From CAZHHH01 sp052400685 (GTDB taxonomy: Bacteria; Bacteroidota; Bacteroidia; Bacteroidales; Marinilabiliaceae), in assembly GCA_052400685.1 (NCBI GenBank), contig JBQTGJ010000002.1: a DNA stretch of 64,000 bases; one strand, written 5' to 3'. Every line of letters starts with the position of its first letter. Position 1 is the first letter of the stretch. Below, piece by piece: positions 35,894-49,100 of the stretch. The translations under genes and the position numbers were made by a program. The notes under the pieces were generated by a model. The model did not search any database and was not told the origin of the DNA. It worked only from the letters and a program-made list of their open reading frames with translations.

Positions 35894-36940
35894 TCAAAAA
35901 AGCTTACGAGGACGTGACCGGGAATTAGATCTACCTGGATCAGCAGAAGTATCACTACAAGGAATTGGTCCTCTTGGCTTCGATTTTACCGACTTATTGG
36001 CAAACCTGTAAATAAGAGAAAATTCATTGGCACCACCGCTATGACCCGCCAATCCGGAAAGCGTTAAATCATAACTATAAGCCAGATGGATGGTCCCGAC
36101 ATTAATTCCCAGACTAAAAATTAAAGCATCATTAGTTGTCAGAGATTCACTGCTGATGCCGGGCAATCCACGATACCACAAGCCCACTTCAATTGGATTA
36201 GTATACCAGTAAACACCCGCATCGAGTTGATTGAAGCCGGCCTGATTACGATACATAAAAGCCAACGATGCACTTTGCTCATCTCGACCGCGTGAAGCCT
36301 CCTGGTAAACATACTTCCAACCACCATAAACAACCGTTTTAATAGGAACAGAAGTCTCTATATCTGTAAAACCAATATCATTTTTCACCAAATGATCCAT
36401 TGTAAAGCCCAACCATAAAAAATCAGAATATACCATCAAAGAGGCGGTCGCATCAATTTTACGATAATTCTCAACAGGAAACTCGGCATTAATCCAGGGG
36501 AATATATTGCCATCGGGGCCTACCTGCGACAAACGAGAAGGGTCAATTTTGCGCTCTGAATATTTAAACTGAAGGCCTGGTCGAACAAAGATATCACGTG
36601 TTATTCCTAATTCATAAGCATAAACCACACCAACATCCTGCGTAACCAACTGCCCCCCCCCCTGATCGTCCCGGACTACCAACAAGCCAATTCCACTGTT
36701 AAAACCTGCCAAATATTGGTCGTACGATAACGCATAAGTACGAAAGGTATTTGAAATCCCCGGCCACTGATCCCTATAATTCAGCGCCACACGCCCCCCG
36801 TTAGTAAATCCTGCGAAAGAGGGACTCAAATAAAGAGGCGCCGAATAAACCTGCGAAAAAGAGACATCCTGAGCTGAAGAAGTTCCAGTTACGGCCAACC
36901 CTGCTATCAACAAAATAATTATATTATTTAATAACTTCAC
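35894..36940 (-). CDS. PorP/SprF-family T9SS outer-membrane protein
   Basis: A 348-residue predicted outer-membrane beta-barrel with a signal peptide (about residues 1-23) and the PorP/SprF signature FSQVYSAPLYLSPSFAGFTNGGRVALNYRDQWPGI at its N-terminus (positions 36810-36870). Such proteins are dedicated partners needed to secrete or anchor particular T9SS type B cargo; in Flavobacterium SprF is encoded directly downstream of SprB, as here. The start codon is GTG. Codons 93-96 contain an uninterrupted run of ten G (36653-36662), which keeps the frame open as sequenced but could slip. A 16-bp hairpin lies in the 185-base gap to the adhesin gene. Confidence 0.9.
   Translation of the reverse strand: MKLLNNIIILLIAGLAVTGTSSAQDVSFSQVYSAPLYLSPSFAGFTNGGRVALNYRDQWPGISNTFRTYALSYDQYLAGFNSGIGLLVVRDDQGGGQLVTQDVGVVYAYELGITRDIFVRPGLQFKYSERKIDPSRLSQVGPDGNIFPWINAEFPVENYRKIDATASLMVYSDFLWLGFTMDHLVKNDIGFTDIETSVPIKTVVYGGWKYVYQEASRGRDEQSASLAFMYRNQAGFNQLDAGVYWYTNPIEVGLWYRGLPGISSESLTTNDALIFSLGINVGTIHLAYSYDLTLSGLAGHSGGANEFSLIYRFANKSVKSKPRGPIPCSDTSADPGRSNSRSRPRKLF
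36653..36662 (-). repeat. G10 homopolymer tract inside the sprF-like gene
   Basis: Ten consecutive C on the plus strand, read as G10 in the coding strand (codons for Gly-Gly-Gly after DDQ). It is the longest G/C run I found in the window. The length as given keeps the gene in frame; a change of one base would truncate the product at roughly 100 residues. Confidence 0.95.
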
Positions 36941-37069
36941 AGCCCTTTGTTTTAGTTTGTGAGTGAGTAAACGAATATTTTATAAAGAAGTTACACGAGT
37001 AAAATGAAAAATTCATACCAATCATTAAACATAAAACACACCATTAAAAGATTATTAATGGTACGAATC

Positions 37070-37107
37070 AATGTACACTGTCGTTCAAAATAACGACAGT
37101 GTACATT
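37070..37107. promoter_or_regulatory. Perfect 16-bp intercistronic hairpin
   Basis: AATGTACACTGTCGTT and its exact reverse complement are separated by six bases (37086-37091). It begins 18 bases past the adhesin stop codon on the minus strand. No T-run follows on that strand, so it is not a classical terminator; it may stabilise the long adhesin mRNA or dampen expression of the sprF-like gene. Confidence 0.8.
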
Positions 37108-37125
37108 AAATCATAAGCCATACCA

Positions 37126-40100
37126 TTATCTCACGAGCAGCACACTTCCGGTTTTCCGGTACTCACGACCATTCAAATACCGGCCGCTGACTTTATAAAC
37201 ATACACTCCCTGCGGCGCAAGCTGCCCCTCGTACATTCCGTCCCAACCATTTTCCATATCATTGGTTTGAAAGACCTTCTGCCCCCACCTATTAAAAATT
37301 TCCATCGTAAAAGTATCAATATCCCGAAACGCAGGCTTGAAAACCACCACATACTCAGAAGATGGATCGACACTTTCGGAAGAGCCTCCGGGGCGTGGTT
37401 TAAATGCATTTGGAAATTCCACAAAACCCTGTGGTTCCGCCGTAATAATATCGGTCATCAACAGGGTGTCCAAACAACCATATTGATTGGAAACCACTAA
37501 CTGAACGGAATAAACCCCTTCTTCCTGATATTCGTAGGATGGATTTCGTTCTTCAGAAACCTCTCCGTCTCCAAAACGCCAGTTCCATGAAACGGCATCC
37601 GACGAAAGGTCGTAAAACCTGGCCTTATCGCCCGGCACATAAACCAACTGGGGATTTACTGTAAAATCGGCAATGGGATGGTCATACACCTCAATAGACT
37701 TCGTGAAAACGCCATCATTTCCATCGGGGCCAGGCGCAACGAGCTTCACATTAAACACACCCGGTTCATTAAATGTATGTTTGGGGTTACGGTCACCCGA
37801 AGTATTACCATCGCCAAAATCCCAATTATAAACAGATCCGCCCACCGAATAATTGGTAAACTGAACCGCCAAAGGATAACAACCCGACTCAACATCCGTA
37901 ATAAACCCGGCATCCGGGATAGGACGATAATCCACACTAACCAAATCACTTGTAACACAACCATTGACATCAATACGCCATTTAAAAGTATTAATACCTT
38001 CACTCAAAGTGCTAACCGAGGTATTAAAGAAACTTGCATCAGCCAACTGAGCAGTACTGGTTCCGACAATCGTCCAAAGGGCATCCAGTTCACCCGCATT
38101 ATTGGCATTCAAAGTGGCAGATGGCTCATAAACAACCTGATCTTCACCGGCATAAGCCTCAGCCTTATTGCTAATCACCACCACTTCGTCGGTGGTTGAA
38201 CATTCGCCGTAAGCTACTTCCCAACGATAAATATTCTCGCCAAAACCAATTTCACTCACCTTTGAATTAAAACTGGTTTCGTTGTCAAATGTACCCTGTC
38301 CTTTAATCACCGACCAACGTCCTTCACCCGAAACCGGATCGTTGGCATTCAAAACCGTATAAGTATCACACAAACCGGTCTGGTCAGTACCGGCAAACGC
38401 CTTGTCAGGAATTTTATTGAAAATTACCACCTGATCAGAAGAAAAACAATTGCCTTTGGTGATAGTCCACTCAAATACATTCTCTCCAAACGCCAGATTA
38501 CTAACTGTCGCTTTCGCATTTGACGCATCATTAAAGTCACCATATCCGCTAATCCTGCTCCATGTCCCATTTCCTTCAACGGGAATATTGGCATCCAAAA
38601 CATGTATATCCTTACAATCCTGAATGTCGGGTCCGGCATTGGCGGTGGTAGGTGTATTATTTTCGATTGTTACTTCTGAATAAAGCGAACAATTACCTTG
38701 CGACACCGTCCATCTCAAGGTATTAGTTCCATAATCAAGATTTGTAATATCTGACCGGGGATTAGTTGGTTCTTCCAAAGTACCTCCGCCTAAAATAATA
38801 CTCCATGTACCCGTTCCAAAATCAGGCGTTGCCGCTTTCAATGTAAAATCAGAAGAACAAACTTCTTCATAACTGGCACCGGCATATGGCTCCGAAGGTT
38901 TATTATTAACTATAACGACCTGGTCTTCGAGTGTACACTTGTTATTTTTCGTGGTCCATACGAATATATTATCACCTTTAGCCAAGGCCGAAACAGACGT
39001 ATTATTCAATGTTTCGTCGGCAAAAACAGCGGCCCCGGTTACTACCGTCCAGCGTCCGGTACCCACAGCAGGTTTCGTTGCATCCAAAATCGTTGCATCA
39101 TCGCACAACGTTTGTTTGTTACCGGCATACGCAGTGCTGGGAAGGTCATTGGTAATCACCACATCGTCGGACGTCACACAACCTTTATAGCCGATAGTCC
39201 AACGCAGAGTGTTAGAACCTTTCTGTAAATTGTTAACCGTCGTACCAGGTTGTGAAGGCTCAGTGAATACCGCCGTTCCCTCCCCGCCAGGGATTGACCA
39301 ATTACCAGAACCCGGAAAAGGATTATTTCCCTGCAAAATCACTTCATCAGCACAAACAACGCGATCGTCACCAGCACTGGCCTGAATTGTATTGTATTCA
39401 ACCACGACGTCATCCGACGACACGCATGATTTGTTACGTATAGTCCAACGAAGAATATTACGTCCAAACTTAAGATTTTCGATACGTGCTCCCGGATCAT
39501 TTATGGCATCTGCAAAACCATTGGGCGATGTAAAATCGCCACCGCCATCCACGATAGTCCACGTTCCATCGCCCACCGTCGGCGTGTTGGCCGTCAGTAT
39601 AACATCCGGATCGCAAGAAGGAATATCATACCCTGCATCGGCCACCGTGGGGTTGTTATTAATGACCTCCACCGTGGAAACATCGACACAACCTTTATAC
39701 TCAACGGTCCATGTCAGGATATTGGATCCCTGATCCAGATTCGAAACCAAAGTATACGGATCTGTCGCATCCTCAAAGTTAGCCGATCCGGAACCACCCT
39801 GAACCCCCCAGCTACCTATCCCGGGTGAAGGATTATTAGCTTGTAACATGGCAGTATCCGCACAATTTATTTGCATATCGCCGGCCAACGCTTCCACAAA
39901 ATTATTATTGATGATCACTTCCGAAGAAGAAGTACAGCCATTATTATCGACCAACCATTTAAAACGATTTTCGCCCTTGGCTAAGCCGGTAATCAAAGTT
40001 GACGGGTCATGAATATCAGCAATCACTCCCGAACCGGTCAATTGTTCCCATGTGCCCACGCCATAATAAACCTGCGAAGCAGTCATGGTCACCTCATCCT

Positions 40101-43100
40101 CACAAATATCCTGCAAACGACCAGCGTTGGAACCTGTAGGCTTATTATTAGTAACCACCAGCGTATCAGTAGAAGTACAATAATCGGTTTCAATGACATA
40201 GATCAATTCATTGTCACCCTGCGCCAGATCATAAACCCAATTGCCTTCAAAACGGGCAGAACCTTCGCCACCTGTGCGCCATGAGGCTGATCCATAAGTC
40301 GGACTATTGGGTAAAAGACGCATCGTGCCATCACAGGTCACACCATCATCACCAGCATTAGCCGTTGTTGGCAAACCATTAATAATAGATACTGTATCCG
40401 ACGAAGCACAATCGTCCTTGGAAATGGTATACACAAACAAATTTTCACCATGCATAAGATCGGTTACCTTTGGATTGGGCAAACTCACATCTTCAATAGT
40501 TCCACCACCTGACAATAACTCCCAGACCCCTGTACCCAAATTAAACCCGGGCTTATTACCCTTCAACTGCACATTATCGGCACAAATGGCATCGTCGTAC
40601 CCGGCTCTGGCCTGATCGGGCTGATTATTGGTAATGATAACATCATCAAAACTGGAACTGGATGAATATGAAATGGTCCATCTCAGGGTATTCTCCCCAG
40701 CCGCCAAATTATAGACCCGGGTTTCAGGGTCATTAATATTCTCAAAAGTTGCAGCCCCTAATACGACAGACCATTGTCCCAAAGCTACATCAGGATCATT
40801 ACCTTCGAGTCGGGCAGTAGCATCACAAACTTTTTGATCGGGTCCGGCATCGGCCTCGGTTACTTCACCATTTGTAATCATAACATCATCGTAATCAAAG
40901 CAATCACCATTTGAAACCGTCCAACGGAAAACATTTTCCCCCCGCCTCAAATCGGTAATCGTTGCCTGTGGATTATGAATATCAGATGTCGCTATGGTAC
41001 CACCTCCTGAAACCAAACTCCACGTTCCTTCACCATATGTAACAAACTCTGCATCCAGAGTTGCAGCAGTGCCATTAATCGTTTGATCCATACCCGCCTC
41101 GACAGGATAAGGCGTACTATTATTGACATAAACCGTGTCGGAACTAATACAGCCGCCATTATCGATGGTCCATATAAAACCATTGACACCATAATCAAGT
41201 CCACTAATCTGCGCATTGGGTTTCGTCCGTTCGGAAGAGGTGATAGTACCACCACCGACACCCGCGAGCACATTCCACTGTCCCATTCCATATAGCGGAA
41301 CCGCACTACCACTCATGGTAACCAGTCGTGAACAGGAAGAAAAATCTTTGCCGGCATCCACCTCAACTCTATTGTTATAAACCACCAAATCGGCAGAAGT
41401 AGAACAAGCACCTTTGCGAATGGTCCAGCGAAAACTATTCTTACCCAACCCTAGGTTGGTCACTTTGGTTGTCGGATCTGTTATATCTTCAAAATCCCCA
41501 CTTCCGGTCACGATACTCCAGCGTCCGTTACCTTCAATAGCTTTATTACCAGTAAGCAACGTTTCAAAGCCACACTTGGTTTGAACGCTTCCAACCGTTG
41601 CCACGGTAGGTTGATTATTAACTATAACAACTGTATCAGTACTAACGCAACCTCTTTTAAGGACTTTCCATACCAGTTTATTTTCATCCACAGCTAATCC
41701 ATCGACAGATGCGTCAGGCAAAGTGCCATTGGTAAAATGGCCAACACCTTTAGCAACTTCCCAGGCTCCCTCCGTATCGACAGGCAGCGTGCTGCCCTCT
41801 AACATTGCAGATGCATCGCACACCGTCTGATCCTTTCCGGCATCCACATCCAACTGATTGTTGCGCACCATAACCTCATCGTAAGTATAACAACTACCTT
41901 TTGTAATGGTGTAACGGAAAATATTATCGCCGCGCGACAAGTCAGTCACAGAAATGTCGGAGGCAGAAACATCGGATATATGACCATACCCCTTAACAAC
42001 ACTCCACTCACCTGTACCTTCTAAAGGCGTATTAGCCGTAAGATCGATCTCATCAACACAAATATCGATCACCTCATCGCCATCTATAACAGCTTCGTCG
42101 GGTTCATTATTCATCACCGTCACCTCGGCATAACTTTCGCACCCATTCTGAATAATACTCCATCGGAACCGGTTTTCACCCGGTTCAAGATTACTGATAG
42201 TCGTACTATTTAACGACGCATCATCAATCACCGCCTTTGAACCGGCAGGAGCAACAACACTCCACACTCCTACTGTTCCGGACAGGGCCGGAACAGGCGT
42301 TCCGGTTACATCAACCACGCCATCGCAAATACTGCTGGCACCCGGTACGGCATACACCGCCAGTTGATTATTACGGATGGTCACAGTATCATAAACCTCA
42401 CAGGTTCCCCCAATATTGGAATTGGTAACCGTCCAGCGGAACGTCACATCACCACGACTAAGGTTCGTTACCTCTGTCTTGGGATTTGTAGGGTCGGTAA
42501 TCTCACCATAACCCTTATCCTCAACCAGCGACCATACACCACTAGAACCGGCATCCGGATCCTGCGCTGTAAGCGTATAGGACGTTCCACACACATCGCC
42601 ATCAAGTCCCGCATCAGCAGTAGGCAACGGATAAATAGTAAACTCGTGTGATTTAGTCACCAACGAATTGCCGCAATCATTAACCGGAGTAACAGTTACC
42701 TGTCCTGTAAAATTATCGATATTCGGATCTATGGTAACCCAGATGCCGGTACTATTCTGACCGGTAAACGACCATCCGTCAGGCACCGTCCAGAAATATT
42801 GAGTGGCATCATCAACCGGATCGACGCTAAAAGAAATTTCGGGAGTGCCCTGACACACTGCAGTTGGGCCCGTTATCTCACCAATGGTTTCCGGGTATTC
42901 ATTCACGCTAATATACACCTGACGGAATGCACCTTCACCACAGATGTTCAACCCACGAACCCGAAGATAACCCGATTCGGCTGTCTCGGTAAACAAAACA
43001 CTAATTTTATTGGTTCCGCCGCCACTCAACAAAGTAACATTTTTGGGTAGCTGCCACTCATAACTGGTGGCGTCTGAAACTGAAGATATAGAATATTCAG

Positions 43101-46100
43101 CTTCTGTACCCTGACAAATAACGGTCTTACCACTAATAGAAGCCGGTTGTTGCGGCAGTTGATTCACCGTCACGGTCACTTCCTGATCGACCACATTGCC
43201 GTCGCAATAATTATCACCCCCATTTCTCACCTGAATATCAGCAATGGCATAGGTGGTTGTAACTTTGGGTAAAACGGTTAATTTGTACCTGTTATCATCA
43301 GGTGCCGGGAGTAAATCAGTCGCAGAAATCAAACGACTAAACGTTTGTGTTCCGGAAGATGTTTTTTCGGTCCAGACCACAAACCAAGGGCCATCGGTAT
43401 TGGGCGAGAATTCAAAGAAAAGGTCAAAACTATCACCGTTACATATTTCCGGCGAATCATCAGCCACCAATGCTATTTCTGTCACATCGTCTACTTCAAT
43501 CTCAGCACTGCCGGTTCCGGTATTGAAACAATAAGCGTCACTAACCCAGGGCAACTCGTATTTGGTTGTTGCATCCGGCGCCACCTTAAACTGGTAAGGC
43601 GAAGTCAAAATATCATCCACCGTAGTGGTTTGCGTTCCATCTGAATAAGTAATACTCCAGGGTGCCGTTCCGGTTAAATCAACCGAAACAAGAGCTGAAT
43701 CAGCCAGGCATATCCGGTTATCACCCATCATGTGAGCCGTAGGTAAGGAATGAACAATCACCCCGGCAGTTCCCTGACCGTAGCCTTTAGCACATGAACT
43801 TATTTCCACACTTGTAATCTCATATTCAAAGACACCGATAGGTGGCGCATCATCCGGTTCAAAAATAATAGGCGATTCATCAACCGTAAGAACAGTATTA
43901 TCGTTAAGCGTCACGGTCAACGGATCAGAAACCACATCCCAGTCAGTTACAATAATCTGTAGTTGCGGTTTACTGCCAATACAAAGATCCTCACTGCCGG
44001 CCACCAAACTCAGGGAAGCCACCGCTTCCGGTTGCTCAATAGTCAATGTTTCCGTATAAAAACAATCGTCCTCTACAGGATCGGCATTAGCGAAAGAACC
44101 ATCACCATCGGCATCGTCCCAAACACGAATAATATAGGTTCCGGCCGATAAACCCGAAAAAGTTTCAGTACCGGTTGTTTCACGGCTATCATCAACATCA
44201 GCACCCAACAAATACACCCTATATTTATTAGCCGTATTAGGTTCACCTCCTGATACCATCAACGTAATTGAAGCATCATTCCCCTGATAACAGGTTACAT
44301 GATTATCAATATCGACATCAACCACTAAAGGATCGAATGCAGTTATATCCAAATCTTTATCCACCAGTACACTATTGGCATCCACTACCGCGATGTGATA
44401 AGTTCCAGCCGCCAACCCGGTAAGATTCACACTCACATCATGTTCATCTGCTATAACTGTACCACCGCGCGTAACCAAAATATCATACTCCGGCGTACCA
44501 TTGGTCATATCGGGCGTACCACCCGTTACCTGTACCAGCAACTCACCATTTGCATTATCGCTACAAGGACGAATATTTTTGGTAGTAGTATGAATCGTTA
44601 ATATTCCACCAGGTTCATTAACAATCTGTTGCAATGATTCAGTACATCCATTATCATCGGTAACAGTAACACGATATACTCCGGCTTCCAAACCTTCCTG
44701 ACGATTGGTTGAACCCGCTACCGCAGTTGTTACTTCATTTCCTAAACCATCTGTTGTTACTAAAACCCAATCATAGCTATAGTTACCAAAACCACCCGTT
44801 GCGTCTACCTCAATGGCACCATTCGTTCCGCCATTCACAGTCACGTGTATCACTTCAACCAGACTAACCTGCAACGCCTTTGCCGGTTCGGAAACAGTGA
44901 AAGGTCCAAAATCGGCCACACACCCCACGCTATCTATAACACGAACGCTGTAATCAGCAGCCAGCAACCCTTTTTGATCCATTACAGAAGAGACCGGATT
45001 CCCGCCTGAAGCAGAGCTCCACTGAAAAGTAAATTTATCCGGAGTCCCTGTACCGCCGGTTACAGAAATATCAATAGCTCCTGTTGCTGAGCCCTTACAT
45101 TTCACATCCGTAACAGCCGATGTTAAACCGATAGCCGAAGTGGGTTGTTTAATAGTATAAACAGTGTTAACACTACAACCATATACATTATCATTTACCT
45201 CCACATTATAGCTACCGGCTGAAAGACCCGAAATATCTTCGGTCGTCTCTTTAAATCCGACACTTGTCCATTCAAAATCATAATCACCCGAGCCATTCAG
45301 CACCGTAAGGTCGATAGCACCGGAGTCATCACCATAACACTTCACGTCGGTAACAGAGCCATGCAATTCAATGTCGTGAGCAAGCCCCACTACCACTTCC
45401 AGATCAAAAGTACAAGCCCCCGAACGGGAGTCGGTAATTGTTACCTTATAAGTACCGGCGCCCAATGACGACTGATTACGATTGGACGCGTTAGGCAACG
45501 CATTACCATCGGCATCGGTCCACTGGTAAAAATAAGGTGCAACACCTTCATTTACCGTGAGGACAATGGTTCCATCCTGCGAACCGGGACACGTTTCTGG
45601 GGTCGTCACAGCCGAAGCTTCCAATGTTTTGGTAAGCGTTACTTCCTTTTCTACATAACACAACTCACTAATACCGGTATCGCTCATCCGGATGGTGTAA
45701 ACTCCGCCGGGCAAGTCTGTCTGACTGCTGGCATCAGCAACGGCAATACCCGGTCCGGCCCAGCTATACTTGTAGTTAGCGACAGCCTCTGAGCCACCGG
45801 AAGGATTATTTATAGTGATGCTGTTCTGATCGGCACAGTCAGTATCGACCACCGTCAGATCAAAATCCAAAGCTTCGGGTTCCTCCACTGTAAAATTAGC
45901 CACGGCATTACATTTATTAACCGCATCGGTAAGCACCACACTGTATTCGCCACCCGACAAACCGGTCTGATTCCGTTGACCGGCGATCAGGCCGGTGCCA
46001 TTTGCCGAAGACCAGCTGTAGTAATAACTTCCGCTGCCACCAACAGGCGACAGTATTATTTTACCATCCTCATCACCGGCGCATAACACATCGGTAACTT

Positions 46101-49100
46101 CACCTGTCACACTCAATTCTTCGGGCTGGGTTATCACCACCTTTAAAGTCTCTGTATGATAACTACCGGCTCCACACGATTGACCTTCGTCTGTTACCTC
46201 AACGGTATAAGTTCCAGCCGTGAGATCGTTTTGATTTCGATCGCTGGCCGCAACACCGGATCCGCCATCGGTTTGTGTCCATGCATATTTATAATTCCCA
46301 GTTCCACCTTCAACATCAAGTACAATAGATCCCGTATTATCACCATAACACTTCACGTGGTTAGTGGTGGCCGAAAGAGTCATTTCACCGGGAACAGTAA
46401 TAGACTGCGTTGCCTGACAATTGTTATCATCAATTGCGGTAACGGAATAAATACCTGGAACTGTAATACCTGTAATACTCTGCGCCGCCTGGGTGAAACC
46501 GTCGGGTCCGTTCCAAACATATACACGAGTTCCCGTGCCACCAGCCACATTATCTAAAGTAATACTACGCGAGTAATTACAGTTATCTAAATCTGTTGAC
46601 AGATCATAGGTAATAGGCTGTGGCACATTAACCGTAAACGATTCAATTACTGAGCATCCGCTGCCATCGGTTACCGTAAGCATATAAGTACCACCTTCCA
46701 AATTGCTAAGGTTGGGATCCAAATCCACATCAGAACCAGCCATTGTTTTATCAACATCCGGACCCTGCCAGTGATAGATGACAGAAGTTGGATCCGAAAT
46801 CCCGGTTACCACAACATTGTTGATTCTGCCATCCGCTGCATCAGCGCACGATACAGCTTTAACAGAAGCACTAATTTGAAGGTCGTAGCTGTAATCAACA
46901 TCATAACTTGTGTTTACAGTGCAACTACGCGTGTTATCCGTTAATGCCAAATTGTAAGTACCGGCCGATAACCCGGTCTGGTTCAAGACACTGTTATTAT
47001 AACCGAGACCATCGGTGGTTGACCAGGTCCAGGAATAATCTCCACTGCCACCGGTAATGGTAATATCTTTTATTTCACCGGTATTAACGCCGGCACACGT
47101 AGCATCTGCAACTGTAGATGTGACATTGATGTGCGATAAAGAAAATGTCTCAACAATTGCTGCACAACTGGCCGAAGCCGATGCATTACGGTCGGTAATT
47201 GTCAGTTTATAATCGCCGGCAGGTAATGGATATCCATCAAAATCAAGCGCAACCGGTTGAGAAGAGGAGAGACTCTCTTTGGCCCATGATGAAGAGTTGG
47301 TGGTATTAAGCAAAACCGCGCGATAAGCAAACTCTCCTCCACTATTGGGAACGCCACCCTCAAGTTTAAAAGAAACTTTACCCGTATTAACCGTCTCGCA
47401 ATCAATACTTGTCACCAAATCAGTAAGCGTTAAAGTGGCTACCGGTTCGTTAATGGTTGCAGTACCACTTTCAATACATCCGGCACCGTCATCGTCGGTC
47501 ACAGTAATATTGTAGGCACCGGCCAAAAGATCCGGGATTTCAAATACAGGGCCGTTACCCGACACCACTCCCGTTCCGTAATCAACGCGATAAGGTGAGA
47601 CACCGCCATTAACAACGACTTCAATACGACCTGAATTATCACCCTTACAAGTGTTTACATCAAAAGCGTCGACTGAAACAGTCAATGCCGATGGCTCAAT
47701 AATATCATAAATAGTAGAAACAGCTGGACAATTGGGAGCGGCAAATTCTTTAACCTCAACGTAATACCCACCCGGTGCCAGGCCACTTCCGGAAGCCCCG
47801 GCATCTGCTGCGAGCAAGGTCCCATCTTCATAATACCAATCATAGGTATAGGGCGTAACAGCATTTCGGCCACCTGTAACCGTAAACACAATTTTCCCGT
47901 CGTCAGCACCATTACAGGATATATTATTGGTGACTGCTCCTGTAACTACAATTGGATCAGGTTCCGTGATCTCAAACAATTCCGAGTCATCACAACCATT
48001 GGCATCCTGAACAAATATTTCCCATCCGCTATCGGCAAACAAATCAGTGACCTCCTCGTCAGCAGTCGCCCCTTCTTCAATATAAACAGTACGGGCACTG
48101 CCTGTTGCAGGAATAAGAGAAACAATATAATAATCATTATCAGGCAACAAAGGATCCATGGCATCGCCGGGAAAAGGCGTACCACCTTCAGCTCTAAACT
48201 GAATGCGACCATCATCAGCCCCGTTGCAGGTGACATCGCTCAGCTTGGAAAAAGAAAGAACCAATTCATCGGGCTGTGTCAAAACAATGGTTGTGGAGTA
48301 CTCCACATCCGTATTATCAACCACCTTTGCCACATAAGTTCCAGCGACCAGATTGTCATAATTGGCAAAACTATTTCCGGAGGTTAATTTAGCGATCTCA
48401 GTTCCGCTACGCGTCAGGGTAATAGATTTATAGGGTTGATTTCCACCATAAGCCGAAAGGCCGATGCTTCCGTTGGTAGCGCCATAACATGGTCCCGGAT
48501 TTTTTTTGGAGACGCTGATATTAAGATTTGTATTGGGTTCAGAAACCACAATATTATCATAAGTAACCGAGCAACCGGTTGCATCTGTAACCTTCACACT
48601 ATATTTCCCTGCCTCCAGATTAGCCTGACTGTAAACATCATCGGTCAAAGTTGTAACCGCAGTCCCATCCATCTCCGTACCACTCCACTCTAATTTTGCG
48701 TATGGCGTTGTACCACCGGATACAGAAATCTCAATACGGCCATCATTCCCGTCAGGCTCTGTAACGTTGACAATATTATCCACGCTAATCACCGGCTTAT
48801 CAGCAGGTTCATCAACAACATAAGTAGCAGTAGCAACACACAAATGATCATCGGTCACCTGAACCTTATAATTGCCGGCCGCCAAACCGGTAGGATTATC
48901 GGTTATATGGGTGGTGGGCACTTCAACCCCGCTCGACAATACTTCGAACCAGCGATAATCGTAGGCCTTTGTTCCTCCATCTGCTGAGATTTCAATAGAT
49001 CCATCGGTTCCACCGGCACAGGTTACATCAGTAACCTTATCCAACGCAACCGTCAGCGCATCATCAGGCTGGGTGATTTCTATTGAGGTGGAAGATTCGT

